From Nocardioides dongkuii (GTDB taxonomy: Bacteria; Actinomycetota; Actinomycetes; Propionibacteriales; Nocardioidaceae), in NCBI RefSeq assembly GCF_014127485.1, contig NZ_CP059903.1, positions 868,001-932,000 of the forward strand: 64,000 nt of DNA. The letters are read 5' to 3'. Below are positions 28,803 to 38,984 of this stretch, piece by piece. A program made the translations under genes and the position numbers. The notes below the pieces were generated by a model. It was not told the DNA's origin, ran no database searches, and saw nothing but the letters and a program-made list of their open reading frames with translations. How positions within the stretch are numbered: position 1 is the stretch's first letter; each line of letters starts with the position of its first letter.

Positions 28803-29755
28803 TCGAAGCGCCGGAGGAACTCCAGCGCCTCCGGCGCCCCGTGCAGGCGGTCCATGCCGGCGTCCTCCCACTCCACCGAGACCGGCCCGTCGTACCCGAT
28901 GGCGGCCAGGGCCCGGAAGCAGTCCTCCCACGGCACGTCGCCGCGTCCGGTGGAGACGAAGTCCCAGCCGCGCCGCTGGTCGCCCCACGGCAGGTGCGAG
29001 GACAGCACGCCGTTGCGGCCGCCGCCCAGGCGCATCCGGGTGTCCTTGCAGTCGACGTGGTAGATCCGGTCGGCGAAGTCGGTGATGAACGCGACCGGGT
29101 CGAGGTCCTGCCACATCATGTGGCTGGGGTCCCAGTTGAGCCCGAACGCCTCGCGGTGCCCGATCGCCTCCAGGGTGCGCACCGTGGACCAGTAGTCGTA
29201 GGCGATCTCGGAGGGGTGCACCTCGTGGGCGAAGCGGACGCCGCACTCGTCGAAGACGTCGAGGATCGGGTTCCAGCGGTCGGCGAAGTCCTGGTAGCCC
29301 GCCTCGATCCGCGCCGCGGGGACGGGCGGGAACATCGCGACGTAGGGCCAGATCGAGGACCCGGTGAACCCGACGACCGTCGAGACGCCCATCCGCTGCG
29401 CGAGCCGCGCGGTCAGCTGCAGCTCCTCCGCGGCGCGCGTGCGCACCCCCTCGGGGTCGCCGTCGCCCCAGACCCGCTCGCGCACGATCGCGCGGTGCCG
29501 CTCGTCGACCGGGTCGTCGCAGACGGTCTGGCCGGTGAGGTGGTTGGAGATCGTCCAGACGCCGAGCCCGTGCCGCTCGAGGATCTCGAGGCGGCCCTCG
29601 ACGTACCCGGGCTCGTCCCAGCGCCAGGCGTCCAGGTGCTCGCCGGAGACGGCGATCTCGAGGCCGTCGTACCCCCAGCCGGCGGCGAGCCGCGCGACCT
29701 CCTCGAGCGGCAGGTCGGCCCACTGGCCGGTGAACAGGGTGAAGCGCTTGCCCAT
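28757..29755 (-). CDS. Sugar phosphate isomerase/epimerase (AP-endonuclease-2 TIM barrel)
   Basis: A 332-aa xylose-isomerase-like TIM barrel. It begins FTLFTGQWADLPLEEVARLAAGWGYDGLEIAV, has VVGFTGSSIW, the HEVHPSEIAYDYWS strand with metal-binding Glu, GLNWDPSHMMWQDLD and YHVDCKDT, the metal-ligand positions of this family. It is the last gene of the seven-gene uptake operon and abuts the Gfo/Idh gene. The likely role is isomerisation or dehydration of an oxidised sugar or cyclitol; the substrate is unknown. Confidence 0.88.
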   Translation of the reverse strand: MGKRFTLFTGQWADLPLEEVARLAAGWGYDGLEIAVSGEHLDAWRWDEPGYVEGRLEILERHGLGVWTISNHLTGQTVCDDPVDERHRAIVRERVWGDGDPEGVRTRAAEELQLTARLAQRMGVSTVVGFTGSSIWPYVAMFPPVPAARIEAGYQDFADRWNPILDVFDECGVRFAHEVHPSEIAYDYWSTVRTLEAIGHREAFGLNWDPSHMMWQDLDPVAFITDFADRIYHVDCKDTRMRLGGGRNGVLSSHLPWGDQRRGWDFVSTGRGDVPWEDCFRALAAIGYDGPVSVEWEDAGMDRLHGAPEALEFLRRFDYDPPAASFDAAFSS

Positions 29756-30882
29756 CAGAGCTCCTCGGTGTCGATGTCGACGCGGGCCCCCGAGCGTCCC
29801 GCACTGTCCTCGACCGCCGCCAGCACCCGCTGCACCGCGAGGCCGTCGGCGAACGACGGCGACGGGTCGGTCCCGGCACCGATCGCGGCGAGGAAGTCGG
29901 CGGCCTGGGCGAGGAACGTGCTGTCCCAGCCCAGGACGTGGCCGGGCGGCCACCAGGCGTCGAGGTAGGGGTGGTCGGTCTCGGTGACCAGCACCCGGCA
30001 GCCGTCGACCTGCAGCTCGTTGAGCCGCTCGAGGTCGAAGGCGAGCGAGCCGCGGTCGCCGTACACCTCCAGGGAGAGGCCGTTCTTGCGCCCGGTCGCC
30101 ATCCGGCTGACCTCCACGCTCGCGACCGCGCCGGAGGCCAGCTCGAGCGTCGCCCACGCGGCGTCGTCGACGGTGACCGGCTCGGGGCCGTTCGGCCCGG
30201 TGCGCTCGGTGACGAACGTGCGCAGGTGCCCGCGCGCCCCGGTGACCCGGTCGCCGAGCAGGTGGTGCAGCTGGTCGACGACGTGCGAGCCGAGGTCGCC
30301 GAGGACGCCCGAGCCCGCGGACTCGCGCCGCAGCCGCCAGGTCATCGGCGCCGCCGCGTCGGCCAGCCAGTCCTGGAGGTACGCCGCCCGCACCTGGCGG
30401 ACGGTCCCGATCCGGCCCTCGGCGATCAGCGCGCGGGCGAGCGCGAGCGCCGGCACCCGGCGGTAGTTGAACCCGATCATCGACCGTACGCCGCGGCCCG
30501 CGGCGTCCGCGGCGGCGGCGACCATCGCCTCCGCCTCGGCGACGGTGTTCGCGAGCGGCTTCTCGACCAGCACGTGCTTGCCCGCGGCCAGCGCCGCGAG
30601 CGCGATCTCGGCGTGCGTCTCGCCGGGGGTGCAGATGTCGACGACGTCGACGTCGTCGCGGTCGAGGAGCTCGGTCCAGTCGGTGGCGGACTCGGCCCAG
30701 CCGTAGCGCTCGGCGGCGTCCTCGACCGCCCGCTCGTCGCGGCCGACCAGCACCTGCTGGCGGACCCGCGGCACGTCGGGGAAGAACGCCGCGACGTTGC
30801 GCCAGGCGTGGGAGTGGGCCTTGCCCATGAAGGAGTAGCCAACGACGGCGACGCCGAGGGGGCGGGTGGGGCTATCGGACAC
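29755..30882 (-). CDS. Gfo/Idh/MocA family oxidoreductase
   Basis: A 375-aa NAD(P)-dependent sugar or inositol dehydrogenase-like protein. The Rossmann start GVAVVGYSFMGKAHSHAWRN, DVVDICTPGETHAEIALAALAAGKHVLVEKPLANT (with the EKP motif) and DLGSHVVDQLHHLLG are all present. It overlaps the upstream isomerase by 11 nt. Together with two isomerases and an ABC importer it suggests oxidation of an imported polyol or sugar (inference). Confidence 0.92.
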   Translation of the reverse strand: MSDSPTRPLGVAVVGYSFMGKAHSHAWRNVAAFFPDVPRVRQQVLVGRDERAVEDAAERYGWAESATDWTELLDRDDVDVVDICTPGETHAEIALAALAAGKHVLVEKPLANTVAEAEAMVAAAADAAGRGVRSMIGFNYRRVPALALARALIAEGRIGTVRQVRAAYLQDWLADAAAPMTWRLRRESAGSGVLGDLGSHVVDQLHHLLGDRVTGARGHLRTFVTERTGPNGPEPVTVDDAAWATLELASGAVASVEVSRMATGRKNGLSLEVYGDRGSLAFDLERLNELQVDGCRVLVTETDHPYLDAWWPPGHVLGWDSTFLAQAADFLAAIGAGTDPSPSFADGLAVQRVLAAVEDSAGRSGARVDIDTEEL

Positions 30883-31756
30883 GGAGGTCTCCGTCCAGGG
30901 AGCGCAGGAAGGCCAGGCCGTCGCGGGCCAGGTCGTCGGGGGAGTCGGCCAGCGGTCGCCAGATCGAGGCGGCGACCGCGATCACAGCATTGTCGGGGGT
31001 GAAGCTCTCGATGTTCAGCGCGCCGGCGTACCCGACCTCGTCGAGGGCGGCGAGCAGCGCCGGCCAGTCGGTCTGGTCGCCACCGGGGGCGCCGCGGTCG
31101 TTGCCGCAGACCTGCACGTGCACGAGGTGCCGCCCCGCCCGGCGTACGGCGTCCGCGGTGGAGCGCTCCTCGATCCCGAGGTGGTAGGTGTCGAGCGCGA
31201 GCCCGAGGTGCGGGCCGAGCAGCGGGCCGAGCGCGGTGAGCGCCTGGTCGACGGTGTTGAGGAACGAGGTCTCGTAGCGGTTGAGCGGCTCGATCCCGAT
31301 CGCGACGCCGGCCGCCGCCGCGTGGTCGGCGACGGGCGCGAGGTGGCCGCGCCACTCGTCGTACGCCGCGTCGCGCTCGGCGGCGGTCATCCGCCAGACG
31401 CGCCCGGTCTGCGCGTAGAAGGGGCCGCAGACGCTGCTCGCGCCGACCGCGGCGGCGAGGTCGACGCAGCCCCGCAGGTAGTCCTGGGTGCCGGCGACGG
31501 TCGCGGCGTCGGTGGCCACCAGGTCGCGGCCCGGCGCCATCGCGCCCACGACGTACGGCGCCAGGCCGGAGGCCGCGACGGCGGCGGCGGTGCGGGCGGG
31601 GTCGAGGTCGCCGACCTGCTCGAGCGGCAGCTCGACCGCGTCGAAGCCGAGTCCGGCGACGGTGTCGAGCAGCCCGGGCAGGTTCGCGTCGGTGAGCGGG
31701 GAGGTCCACACCCAGGTGTTGACGCCCAGGGCTCGCGGGCGGGAGGAGGCAGGCAC
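30872..31756 (-). CDS. Sugar phosphate isomerase/epimerase (tagatose/psicose 3-epimerase-like)
   Basis: A 294-aa TIM barrel with GVNTWVWTSPLTDANLPGLL and GFDAVELPLEQV at the N-terminus, GIEPLNRYETSFLNTVDQAL with the metal-binding Glu, GLALDTYHLGIEE with Asp and His ligands, and HVQVCGNDRGAPGG. The NRYET segment is characteristic of ketose 3-epimerases. The substrate in this operon is not determinable. Confidence 0.88.
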   Translation of the reverse strand: MPASSRPRALGVNTWVWTSPLTDANLPGLLDTVAGLGFDAVELPLEQVGDLDPARTAAAVAASGLAPYVVGAMAPGRDLVATDAATVAGTQDYLRGCVDLAAAVGASSVCGPFYAQTGRVWRMTAAERDAAYDEWRGHLAPVADHAAAAGVAIGIEPLNRYETSFLNTVDQALTALGPLLGPHLGLALDTYHLGIEERSTADAVRRAGRHLVHVQVCGNDRGAPGGDQTDWPALLAALDEVGYAGALNIESFTPDNAVIAVAASIWRPLADSPDDLARDGLAFLRSLDGDLRVR

Positions 31757-31796
31757 GGCAGGCCTTCCGGGTCGGGGAGTCGGGACGCGCGGGCGG

Positions 31797-31833
31797 ACCG
31801 GCCGGGGGCGGGAGAGAGGCGCCCCCGGCCGGT
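31797..31833. terminator. Strong intra-operon hairpin after the solute-binding gene
   Basis: ACCGGCCGGGGGCG (31797-31810) and CGCCCCCGGCCGGT (31820-31833) form a perfect 14-bp stem with a 9-nt loop in the 90-nt gap between the solute-binding gene and the epimerase gene. It may protect the upstream mRNA or attenuate the downstream genes. Confidence 0.6.
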
Positions 31834-31846
31834 GGTCGGAGCCCGG

Positions 31847-33085
31847 TCAGGGGATCTTGCGGTCCTGCCACACGTCCGGGTAGCCGGTCAGGTCCTCGCC
31901 GCCGAACTTGGCGTAGTGCCCGTCGGGCATGCCGTCGTTGGCGTCGAGGTACTCCGTCCGCTCCTCCTCGGTGATCGGGGCCTGCGGTAGCACCCACTCC
32001 TTCGGGACCTCCTCGCCCGCGACGATGCTCTGGATCGCCAGGAGCGGGGTGCGCCACTGGAAGTTGGAGTAGACGGGCGCGAGGCCGGTCAGCCCGGTCT
32101 CCTCCCACTTCCGCAGGAAGCTCATCTCGTCCTCGCCGGTCATCACCGGGTAGTCGACGCCGGCGTCCTCGAAGGCCTCGATCGCCGCGACGGCGCCGTC
32201 GCCGGCGTCCATCCACACGCCCTGCACGTCGCCCTGGACCAGCTCGTCGGAGATGATCTTCTTGATCTCGGTCGGGTCGGCGCCGGTGAAGTAGTCGACC
32301 GCGTCGATGCCGTTCTCCTCGAAGATCTTCTCGGCCGCGGCCCAGCGGGTCTCGAGCACGTCGACGCCCGGCAGGATCCGCAGCGCGATGACCTTGTCGC
32401 CCTCCTCGAGCTCCTCGCTGAGGAAGGTCGCGGTGTCGATGCCCCAGGCGTAGCCGCCGATCGGGTGGATGAACGTGGTGTAGCAGTCGGTCTCGACGCC
32501 GCGGTCGAAGACGATGACCGGCTTGCCGGTCTCGCACGCCCGCTCGACGGCCGGGGTCATCGCCGCGGTGGAGTTCGGCGAGATCACGAAGACGTCGCAG
32601 TTCCCCTCGCTGATGAAGTAGTCGATGTCGGCGATCTGGGTGTTGTCGTCGTCCTGGGCGTCGCGGGTCTCCATCTCGGAGATCACGCCCTCGTCCTGGA
32701 GCTCCTGGAGCTGCTGGTTCATGGTGATCCAGCCGGTCTGGCGCCAGGGGTTGGAGATCGAGGCGTTCGCGAAGCAGACCTTCTGCGGGTCCTGCGAGGC
32801 GTACGACGAGGTGTCGGTCATCTCGCCGTCGATGTACTGCAGCCACGGCTGCTCGGGGTCGCCCTCGAACGTCGCCGAGCGCTGCGCGTCCTGCTCGTCG
32901 TAGTCCTCCTGCACGAACCACTCCTCGCTGGACTGGGTCTCCTCCTCCGTGCCGCCGTCCTCCGAGGAGGTGGACGCTGGCGGGTCGTCGACGGAGTCGT
33001 CGGTGCTGCAGCCGGCCAGGACGGCCAGCGCGGCGGCGGACGCCACGGCGCCCCTGAGCAGCCTGCTGGGCAACGCTGTGCGCAT
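31847..33085 (-). CDS. Sugar ABC transporter solute-binding lipoprotein
   Basis: A 412-aa lipoprotein. The signal peptide ends in the lipobox LAGC near residue 26, then comes a Ser/Thr/Glu linker. The periplasmic-binding-protein class 1 (ribose-like) fold is shown by VCFANASISNPWRQTGWITMNQQLQEL, CDVFVISPNSTAAMTPAVERACETGKPVIVFDRGVE and GVWMDAGDGAVAAIEAFEDAG. Length is greater than simple ribose-binding proteins because of the N-terminal region. Ligand unknown. Confidence 0.9.
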   Translation of the reverse strand: MRTALPSRLLRGAVASAAALAVLAGCSTDDSVDDPPASTSSEDGGTEEETQSSEEWFVQEDYDEQDAQRSATFEGDPEQPWLQYIDGEMTDTSSYASQDPQKVCFANASISNPWRQTGWITMNQQLQELQDEGVISEMETRDAQDDDNTQIADIDYFISEGNCDVFVISPNSTAAMTPAVERACETGKPVIVFDRGVETDCYTTFIHPIGGYAWGIDTATFLSEELEEGDKVIALRILPGVDVLETRWAAAEKIFEENGIDAVDYFTGADPTEIKKIISDELVQGDVQGVWMDAGDGAVAAIEAFEDAGVDYPVMTGEDEMSFLRKWEETGLTGLAPVYSNFQWRTPLLAIQSIVAGEEVPKEWVLPQAPITEEERTEYLDANDGMPDGHYAKFGGEDLTGYPDVWQDRKIP

Positions 33086-34182
33086 CAGTTGTCTCCTGTG
33101 GTTGTGCCCGGGGTGGGCGGGTGGTCGGGGGAGGACGGGGTACGCCGGCCCGGGCGCCGCCCGAGGCTCCAGGCGCGGCCGGCGACGGCGACGGCGGCGA
33201 TGATGATCAGGCCCTGCACGGTGTCGCGCCAGGTGGACTCGATGCCGAGGGCGGTGAGCAGGACGAAGAGCAGCTCGAGCGCGACCGCGCCGGCCGCCGC
33301 CGAGAGCACCCAGCCGCGTCCGCCGCCGAGCAGCACGCCGCCGAGGACGACGGCCGTGATCGCGGTGAACTCGTAGCCCTGGCCGACCGAGGGGTGCACC
33401 CCGGCGTACCCGACCAGGATGATCCCGGCGACGGTGGCCGAGAGCGACGAGATCACGAACGCCCGGGTCTTGAGCCACCACAGCGAGCTGCCGGAGACCC
33501 GGGCGGCCTCGGCGTTGTCGCCGGCGGCGACCAGGCTGCGACCGAACGGGCGGCGCATCGACCAGGACGCCAGCGCACCGAGCGCGGCCAGGACGAGCAG
33601 CGGGTAGGGGATCACGTCGACGACCGGGACGTCCTGGATGCCCCCGCGGCCGATCTCGCGGAACGAGTCGGCCGGGTTGCCGGTCGCGGCGCCGCCGGTC
33701 AGGTAGTCCACGAGCCCGCCGAGCGCCAGCATCATGCCGAGCGTGACGATGAAGCTGGGGACGCCGAGGAGCGTCGTCGCCAGCCCGTTGACCACGCCGA
33801 CGAGCACGCCGACGGCCAGCATCAGCAGCGTGACGGGGAGGATCCGGCTCTCGTCCTGGCCGATCAGGTTGCCGGCCATCACGACCTGGGTGGCGACGAC
33901 CGCGCCCATCGACAGGTCGAACTCGCCGGAGACGATCACGTAGTACTGGCCGATGGCGGCGATCGCGATCGGCGCGGTGCGGCCCAGGAACCGGATGATC
34001 ACGCCGGGGTCGCCGAAGTTCGGGTTGGCCAGGATCGTGGCGACGAGCAGCGCCACGACCAGCACGTAGACCGCCCCGCCGGGGGTGGCGAGCGCCGCGG
34101 CGGCGCGGCCGGTCCAGCTGCGGTGGTGGGCGGCGAGCGGCGGGCGCTGCGCGCGCTCGGGGACCAGGGTCGGGGTGCTCAC
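33085..34182 (-). CDS. Sugar ABC transporter permease (RbsC family)
   Basis: A 365-aa permease with about nine hydrophobic segments. Family motifs include YYVIVSGEFDLSMGAVVATQVVMAGNLIG, GVVNGLATTLLGVPSFIVTLGMMLALGG and TAITAVVLGGVLLGGGRGWVLSAAAGA. It overlaps the second permease by 4 nt and touches the solute-binding gene. Confidence 0.92.
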   Translation of the reverse strand: MSTPTLVPERAQRPPLAAHHRSWTGRAAAALATPGGAVYVLVVALLVATILANPNFGDPGVIIRFLGRTAPIAIAAIGQYYVIVSGEFDLSMGAVVATQVVMAGNLIGQDESRILPVTLLMLAVGVLVGVVNGLATTLLGVPSFIVTLGMMLALGGLVDYLTGGAATGNPADSFREIGRGGIQDVPVVDVIPYPLLVLAALGALASWSMRRPFGRSLVAAGDNAEAARVSGSSLWWLKTRAFVISSLSATVAGIILVGYAGVHPSVGQGYEFTAITAVVLGGVLLGGGRGWVLSAAAGAVALELLFVLLTALGIESTWRDTVQGLIIIAAVAVAGRAWSLGRRPGRRTPSSPDHPPTPGTTTGDN

Positions 34183-35197
34183 TTCGCCTCCTGGAGTGCG
34201 GCATCGAGGCCGGTGGGGCGCTCGAACCGGGCGGGGCGCCGCTCGAGCTCGCGGCGGGCGTAGACCGCGACCGCCACCACGATCACCAGGCCGCGGACGA
34301 CGTCCTGGAGGAACGGGTTGACGCCCATCACGCCCATGACGTTGTCGAGGACGGAGAAGATCGCGACGCCGGCGAGGGTGCCGACGATGTTGCCCTTGCC
34401 GCCGGCCAGCAGGGTGCCGCCGAGCACGACCGCGGCGATCGACATCAGGTCGTAGTCGCCCTGGCTGCCGATGGTGGGGCTTCCGACGCTGAGCCGGGCG
34501 ACCAGCAGCAGCCCGGCCAGCGCAGCCAGCACCGAGGACAGGGTGTGCGCCACCAGCACCGGCACCGAGGTGCGCAGGCCGGAGAGCCGGGCGACGTCGC
34601 GGTTGCCGCCCACGGCGTACAGGTGGTGGCCGATGCGGGTGCGCCGCAGCATCACCACGACGAGCACCGCGCAGCCGAGCAGGATCAGCGTGGAGACCGG
34701 GACCGGGCCGACGTTGGTGGCGCCGACGAGGCGGAACGAGCGCGGCGCCAGGCCGTGGCTGCCCTGGTAGTGGGTGGCGAGGTAGCCGCTGATCACCAGG
34801 CCGGTGCCCAGGGTGGCGATGAACCCGTGGACGCCGAGGTAGGCGACGATCGCGCCGTTGACCAGGCCGACGGCGGCGGCGACGACGACCGCGTAGGCGA
34901 CCGCCGGCAGCACGTTGGCGTCCTCGCCGGCCATGGTGCCGGCGGCGAGCACGCTGACCAGGCTGACGACGTACGGCACCGAGAGGTCGAGGCTGCCGAC
35001 CAGGATCACCAGCGTCTGCCCGATCGCGATGAACCCCAGGATGCTGACGCCGGTCAGCAGCGCGGAGATGTTGCCCGAGCTGAGGAAGTTGCGCCCCTCG
35101 ACCGCGGTCAGCACGAACCCGACGACCAGGCTGAGCACCAGCAGCGCCAGGACGATGCCGGTGGAGGTGAGCCGCCCGGCGCGCTCGGCGAGGGCGC

Positions 35198-35201
<4 letters not shown>
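34179..35201 (-). CDS. Sugar ABC transporter permease (RbsC family), second
   Basis: A 340-aa permease with QTLVILVGSLDLSVPYVVSL, NGAIVAYLGVHGFIATLGTGLVISG and SIAAVVLGGTLLAGGKGNIVGTLAGV. Two different RbsC-type permeases imply a heterodimeric channel. It overlaps the ATPase gene by 4 nt. Confidence 0.92.
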
Positions 35202-36739
<1,538 letters not shown>

Positions 36740-36743
36740 GCAC

Positions 36744-36763
36744 GGCACTGTGACACGGGTCAC
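36744..36763. promoter_or_regulatory. Candidate ROK operator between the divergent genes
   Basis: The intergenic region contains GTGACACGGGTCAC: perfect GTGAC and GTCAC arms with a 4-nt spacer, next to the start of the ATPase gene. A regulator encoded divergently 72 nt away is the natural candidate to bind it. Position and symmetry only. Confidence 0.4.
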
Positions 36764-36834
36764 GTACTTATGTCGAGGGTCCGTCAGAAGTTGGCCGGTG
36801 GACGTCCAGAAGTCCCCGTGGAACACTTCCGGCC

Positions 36835-37992
36835 GTGCGGACCAGCGACGTCTTCGAGCTCCTGCGGGACGGACAGCCGCGCACCCGCGCCCAGCTCGCG
36901 GAGACCTCGGGGCTCGCGCGGTCCACGATCGCCTCGCGGATCGACGCGCTGATGCGGCTCGGCCTGGTCGCGCCGTACGGCGGTGGGGTCTCGACCGGGG
37001 GACGCCCCCCGTCGCTGCTCGCGCTCAACCCGCTGGCCTGGACCGTGGCCGGCGTCGACATCGGCGCCACCCACGCGACCGCGGCGCTGGCCGACCTCGC
37101 CGGCACCATCCTGGTCGAGCACCGCGACGACCTCGACGTCGCGCTCGGCCCCGAGCACGTGCTGGGCTGGGTGGAGGGCGTCGTCGCCGACCTGCTCGCC
37201 GCCCAGGGCCGCAGCCGCCACAAGCTGGCGGCCATCGGCGTCGGTCTGCCCGGCCCGGTGGAGCACTCGACCGGCCGGGCGATCAACCCGCCGATCATGC
37301 CCGGCTGGGACGGGTACGACGTGCCCGGCCACCTGCAGCGCGCGTTCGACGTCCCGGTGCTCGTCGACAACGACGTGAACATCATGGCGCTGGGCGAGCA
37401 GCACGCCCACCTGCCCGACATCGACGACCTGGTGTTCATCAAGGTCAGCACCGGCATCGGCGCCGGGATCGTCTCCGGCGGCAGGCTCCAGCGCGGCGCC
37501 CAGGGCACCGCCGGCGACCTCGGCCACGTGGCCGTCGCCCGCGCCGGCGAGGTGCTCTGCCGCTGCGGCAACCACGGCTGCCTCGAGGCGATCGCGGCCG
37601 GTCCCGCGATCGCGCGCGGCCTGCGCGAGGTCGGCGTCGAGGCGGTCGCCGGCCAGGACGTCGTCGCCCTCGTCCGCAGCGGCGACCCGCGGGCGGTGCA
37701 GGCGGTCCGGCAGGCCGGCCGCGACCTCGGCGAGGTGCTGGCGACGCTGGTCAACGTGATCAACCCGTCCGCCATCGTCGTCGGCGGGGCGCTCGCCGAC
37801 GCCGGGGAGAGCCTGCTCGCCGGGATCCGCGAGGTCGTCTACCAGCGCTCGCTGCCGCTGGCGACCCAGCACCTGCGGATCACGACGTCGCAGGCGGGGG
37901 AGCGCGCGGGCGTGATCGGCGCCGCGGCGCTGGCGATCGGCCACGTGCTGTCGCCGGAGTACATCGACAACGCGACCGCCGCGGTCGGCTAG
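36835..37992 (+). CDS. ROK family transcriptional regulator
   Basis: A 385-aa repressor with an N-terminal winged HTH (RAQLAETSGLARSTIASRIDALMRLGLV), the sugar-kinase-like fold with GVDIGATHATAAL, VDNDVNIMALGE and the zinc motif CRCGNHGCLEA. Regulators of this type usually bind the sugar taken up by the adjacent operon. The GTG start lies 18 nt after CCACTTCCGG-type sequence with no evident Shine-Dalgarno. Its stop overlaps the stop of the convergent hydrolase within CTAG. Confidence 0.93.
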   Translation: MRTSDVFELLRDGQPRTRAQLAETSGLARSTIASRIDALMRLGLVAPYGGGVSTGGRPPSLLALNPLAWTVAGVDIGATHATAALADLAGTILVEHRDDLDVALGPEHVLGWVEGVVADLLAAQGRSRHKLAAIGVGLPGPVEHSTGRAINPPIMPGWDGYDVPGHLQRAFDVPVLVDNDVNIMALGEQHAHLPDIDDLVFIKVSTGIGAGIVSGGRLQRGAQGTAGDLGHVAVARAGEVLCRCGNHGCLEAIAAGPAIARGLREVGVEAVAGQDVVALVRSGDPRAVQAVRQAGRDLGEVLATLVNVINPSAIVVGGALADAGESLLAGIREVVYQRSLPLATQHLRITTSQAGERAGVIGAAALAIGHVLSPEYIDNATAAVG

Positions 37993-38918
37993 CCCTGGCC
38001 GGGGCCGGCGAGCCCCGCGAGCCGGATCAGGTCGGCGAGCACCACGTCGACCTGCGCGATCAGCGTCACGTGCCCCTCGTCCTCGAACAGGTGCGCCTCC
38101 GCGCCCGGCACGTGCGCGGCGAGCCAGGCACCGTGCTCGTAGGGCACCATCGCGTCCTGCCGGCCCTGCCAGACCGCGACGGGCACGCGCACGTCGGCGA
38201 GGTCGAAGCCCCACGGGCCGACGATCGCCAGGCCGTCCTCGACGGCGCCGACGATGCCCTGCGCGCCGGCCCGGCGGAACGTCTCCGCGGTCCACGCCGC
38301 GAAGTCGCCGGTCATCGCCGCCGCGTCCGTGGGGGTGAGCACCCCGCCGAACGCGGCCGCGACGTCGTCTGCGGTGGCGGTGAAGAGCGGCGTCAGGCTG
38401 TGCGCCAGCAGCTCCTCGTACGCCGCCCGGCCCTGCGCCGCCGCCTCGAAGTCCTCGATGTTCTCCGGGCCCATGCCGGCGTACCAGTCCAGGCCCGCGG
38501 CGTCGTACGGCGCGACGCCGGCGAGCGTGCCCGCGGCCCGGCACCGGGCGGGGAGCAGCGCCGCGCAGGCCAGCGCCCGGGGGCCGCCGCCGGACCAGCC
38601 GAGGGTCAGGAACTCGTCGAGGTCGAGGGCGTCGAGGATCGTGACCACGTCGGCGACGTCCTCGGCGACCCGGGGGCCGTCGAGCGTCGGCGGCCGGGGC
38701 GTGGACGCGCCGTACCCGGGCCGGGAGTAGGTGACCAGCCGCAGCCCGAGGCGGGCGGCGGCCTCGTCGAGGGGCCGGTAGCGGACCGCTGCGGTCGGCG
38801 TACCGCCGTGCAGGAGGAGCGGGAACCCGCCGGCGTCGCCGCCGGCCAGCACCTCCAGCTCGCGTCCGTCGGGGGTGGTCACCAGCAGCGTGCCGTCGCC
38901 GGCGGAGGTGTCGTCCAC
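37989..38918 (-). CDS. Alpha/beta hydrolase
   Basis: A 309-aa hydrolase with oxyanion-hole segment LLLHGGTPTAA, the nucleophile elbow GWSGGGPRA and the catalytic His near EDEGHVTLI; the acid is probably in VAVWQGRQDAMVP. The GTG at 38918 is 6 nt after a TACGCT hexamer on the minus strand. The substrate is unknown. Confidence 0.88.
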   Translation of the reverse strand: MDDTSAGDGTLLVTTPDGRELEVLAGGDAGGFPLLLHGGTPTAAVRYRPLDEAAARLGLRLVTYSRPGYGASTPRPPTLDGPRVAEDVADVVTILDALDLDEFLTLGWSGGGPRALACAALLPARCRAAGTLAGVAPYDAAGLDWYAGMGPENIEDFEAAAQGRAAYEELLAHSLTPLFTATADDVAAAFGGVLTPTDAAAMTGDFAAWTAETFRRAGAQGIVGAVEDGLAIVGPWGFDLADVRVPVAVWQGRQDAMVPYEHGAWLAAHVPGAEAHLFEDEGHVTLIAQVDVVLADLIRLAGLAGPGQG

Positions 38919-38955
38919 CGCACCAGCGTAGGCGCCTGGGGACGGCCGCGCCCGA

Positions 38956-38978
38956 TGGTCGGTGAGGCCGTCTAGGGT
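38956..38978 (+). promoter_or_regulatory. RecA-NDp/PafBC-like promoter of dinG
   Basis: TGGTCGGTG (38956-38964), then 8 nt, then TAGGGT (38973-38978), which fits TTGTCRGTG-N8-TANNNT with one mismatch in the first block. The GTG start follows 6 nt later. This promoter class drives LexA-independent DNA-damage genes in actinobacteria. Confidence 0.55.
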
Positions 38979-38984
38979 GCTCGG

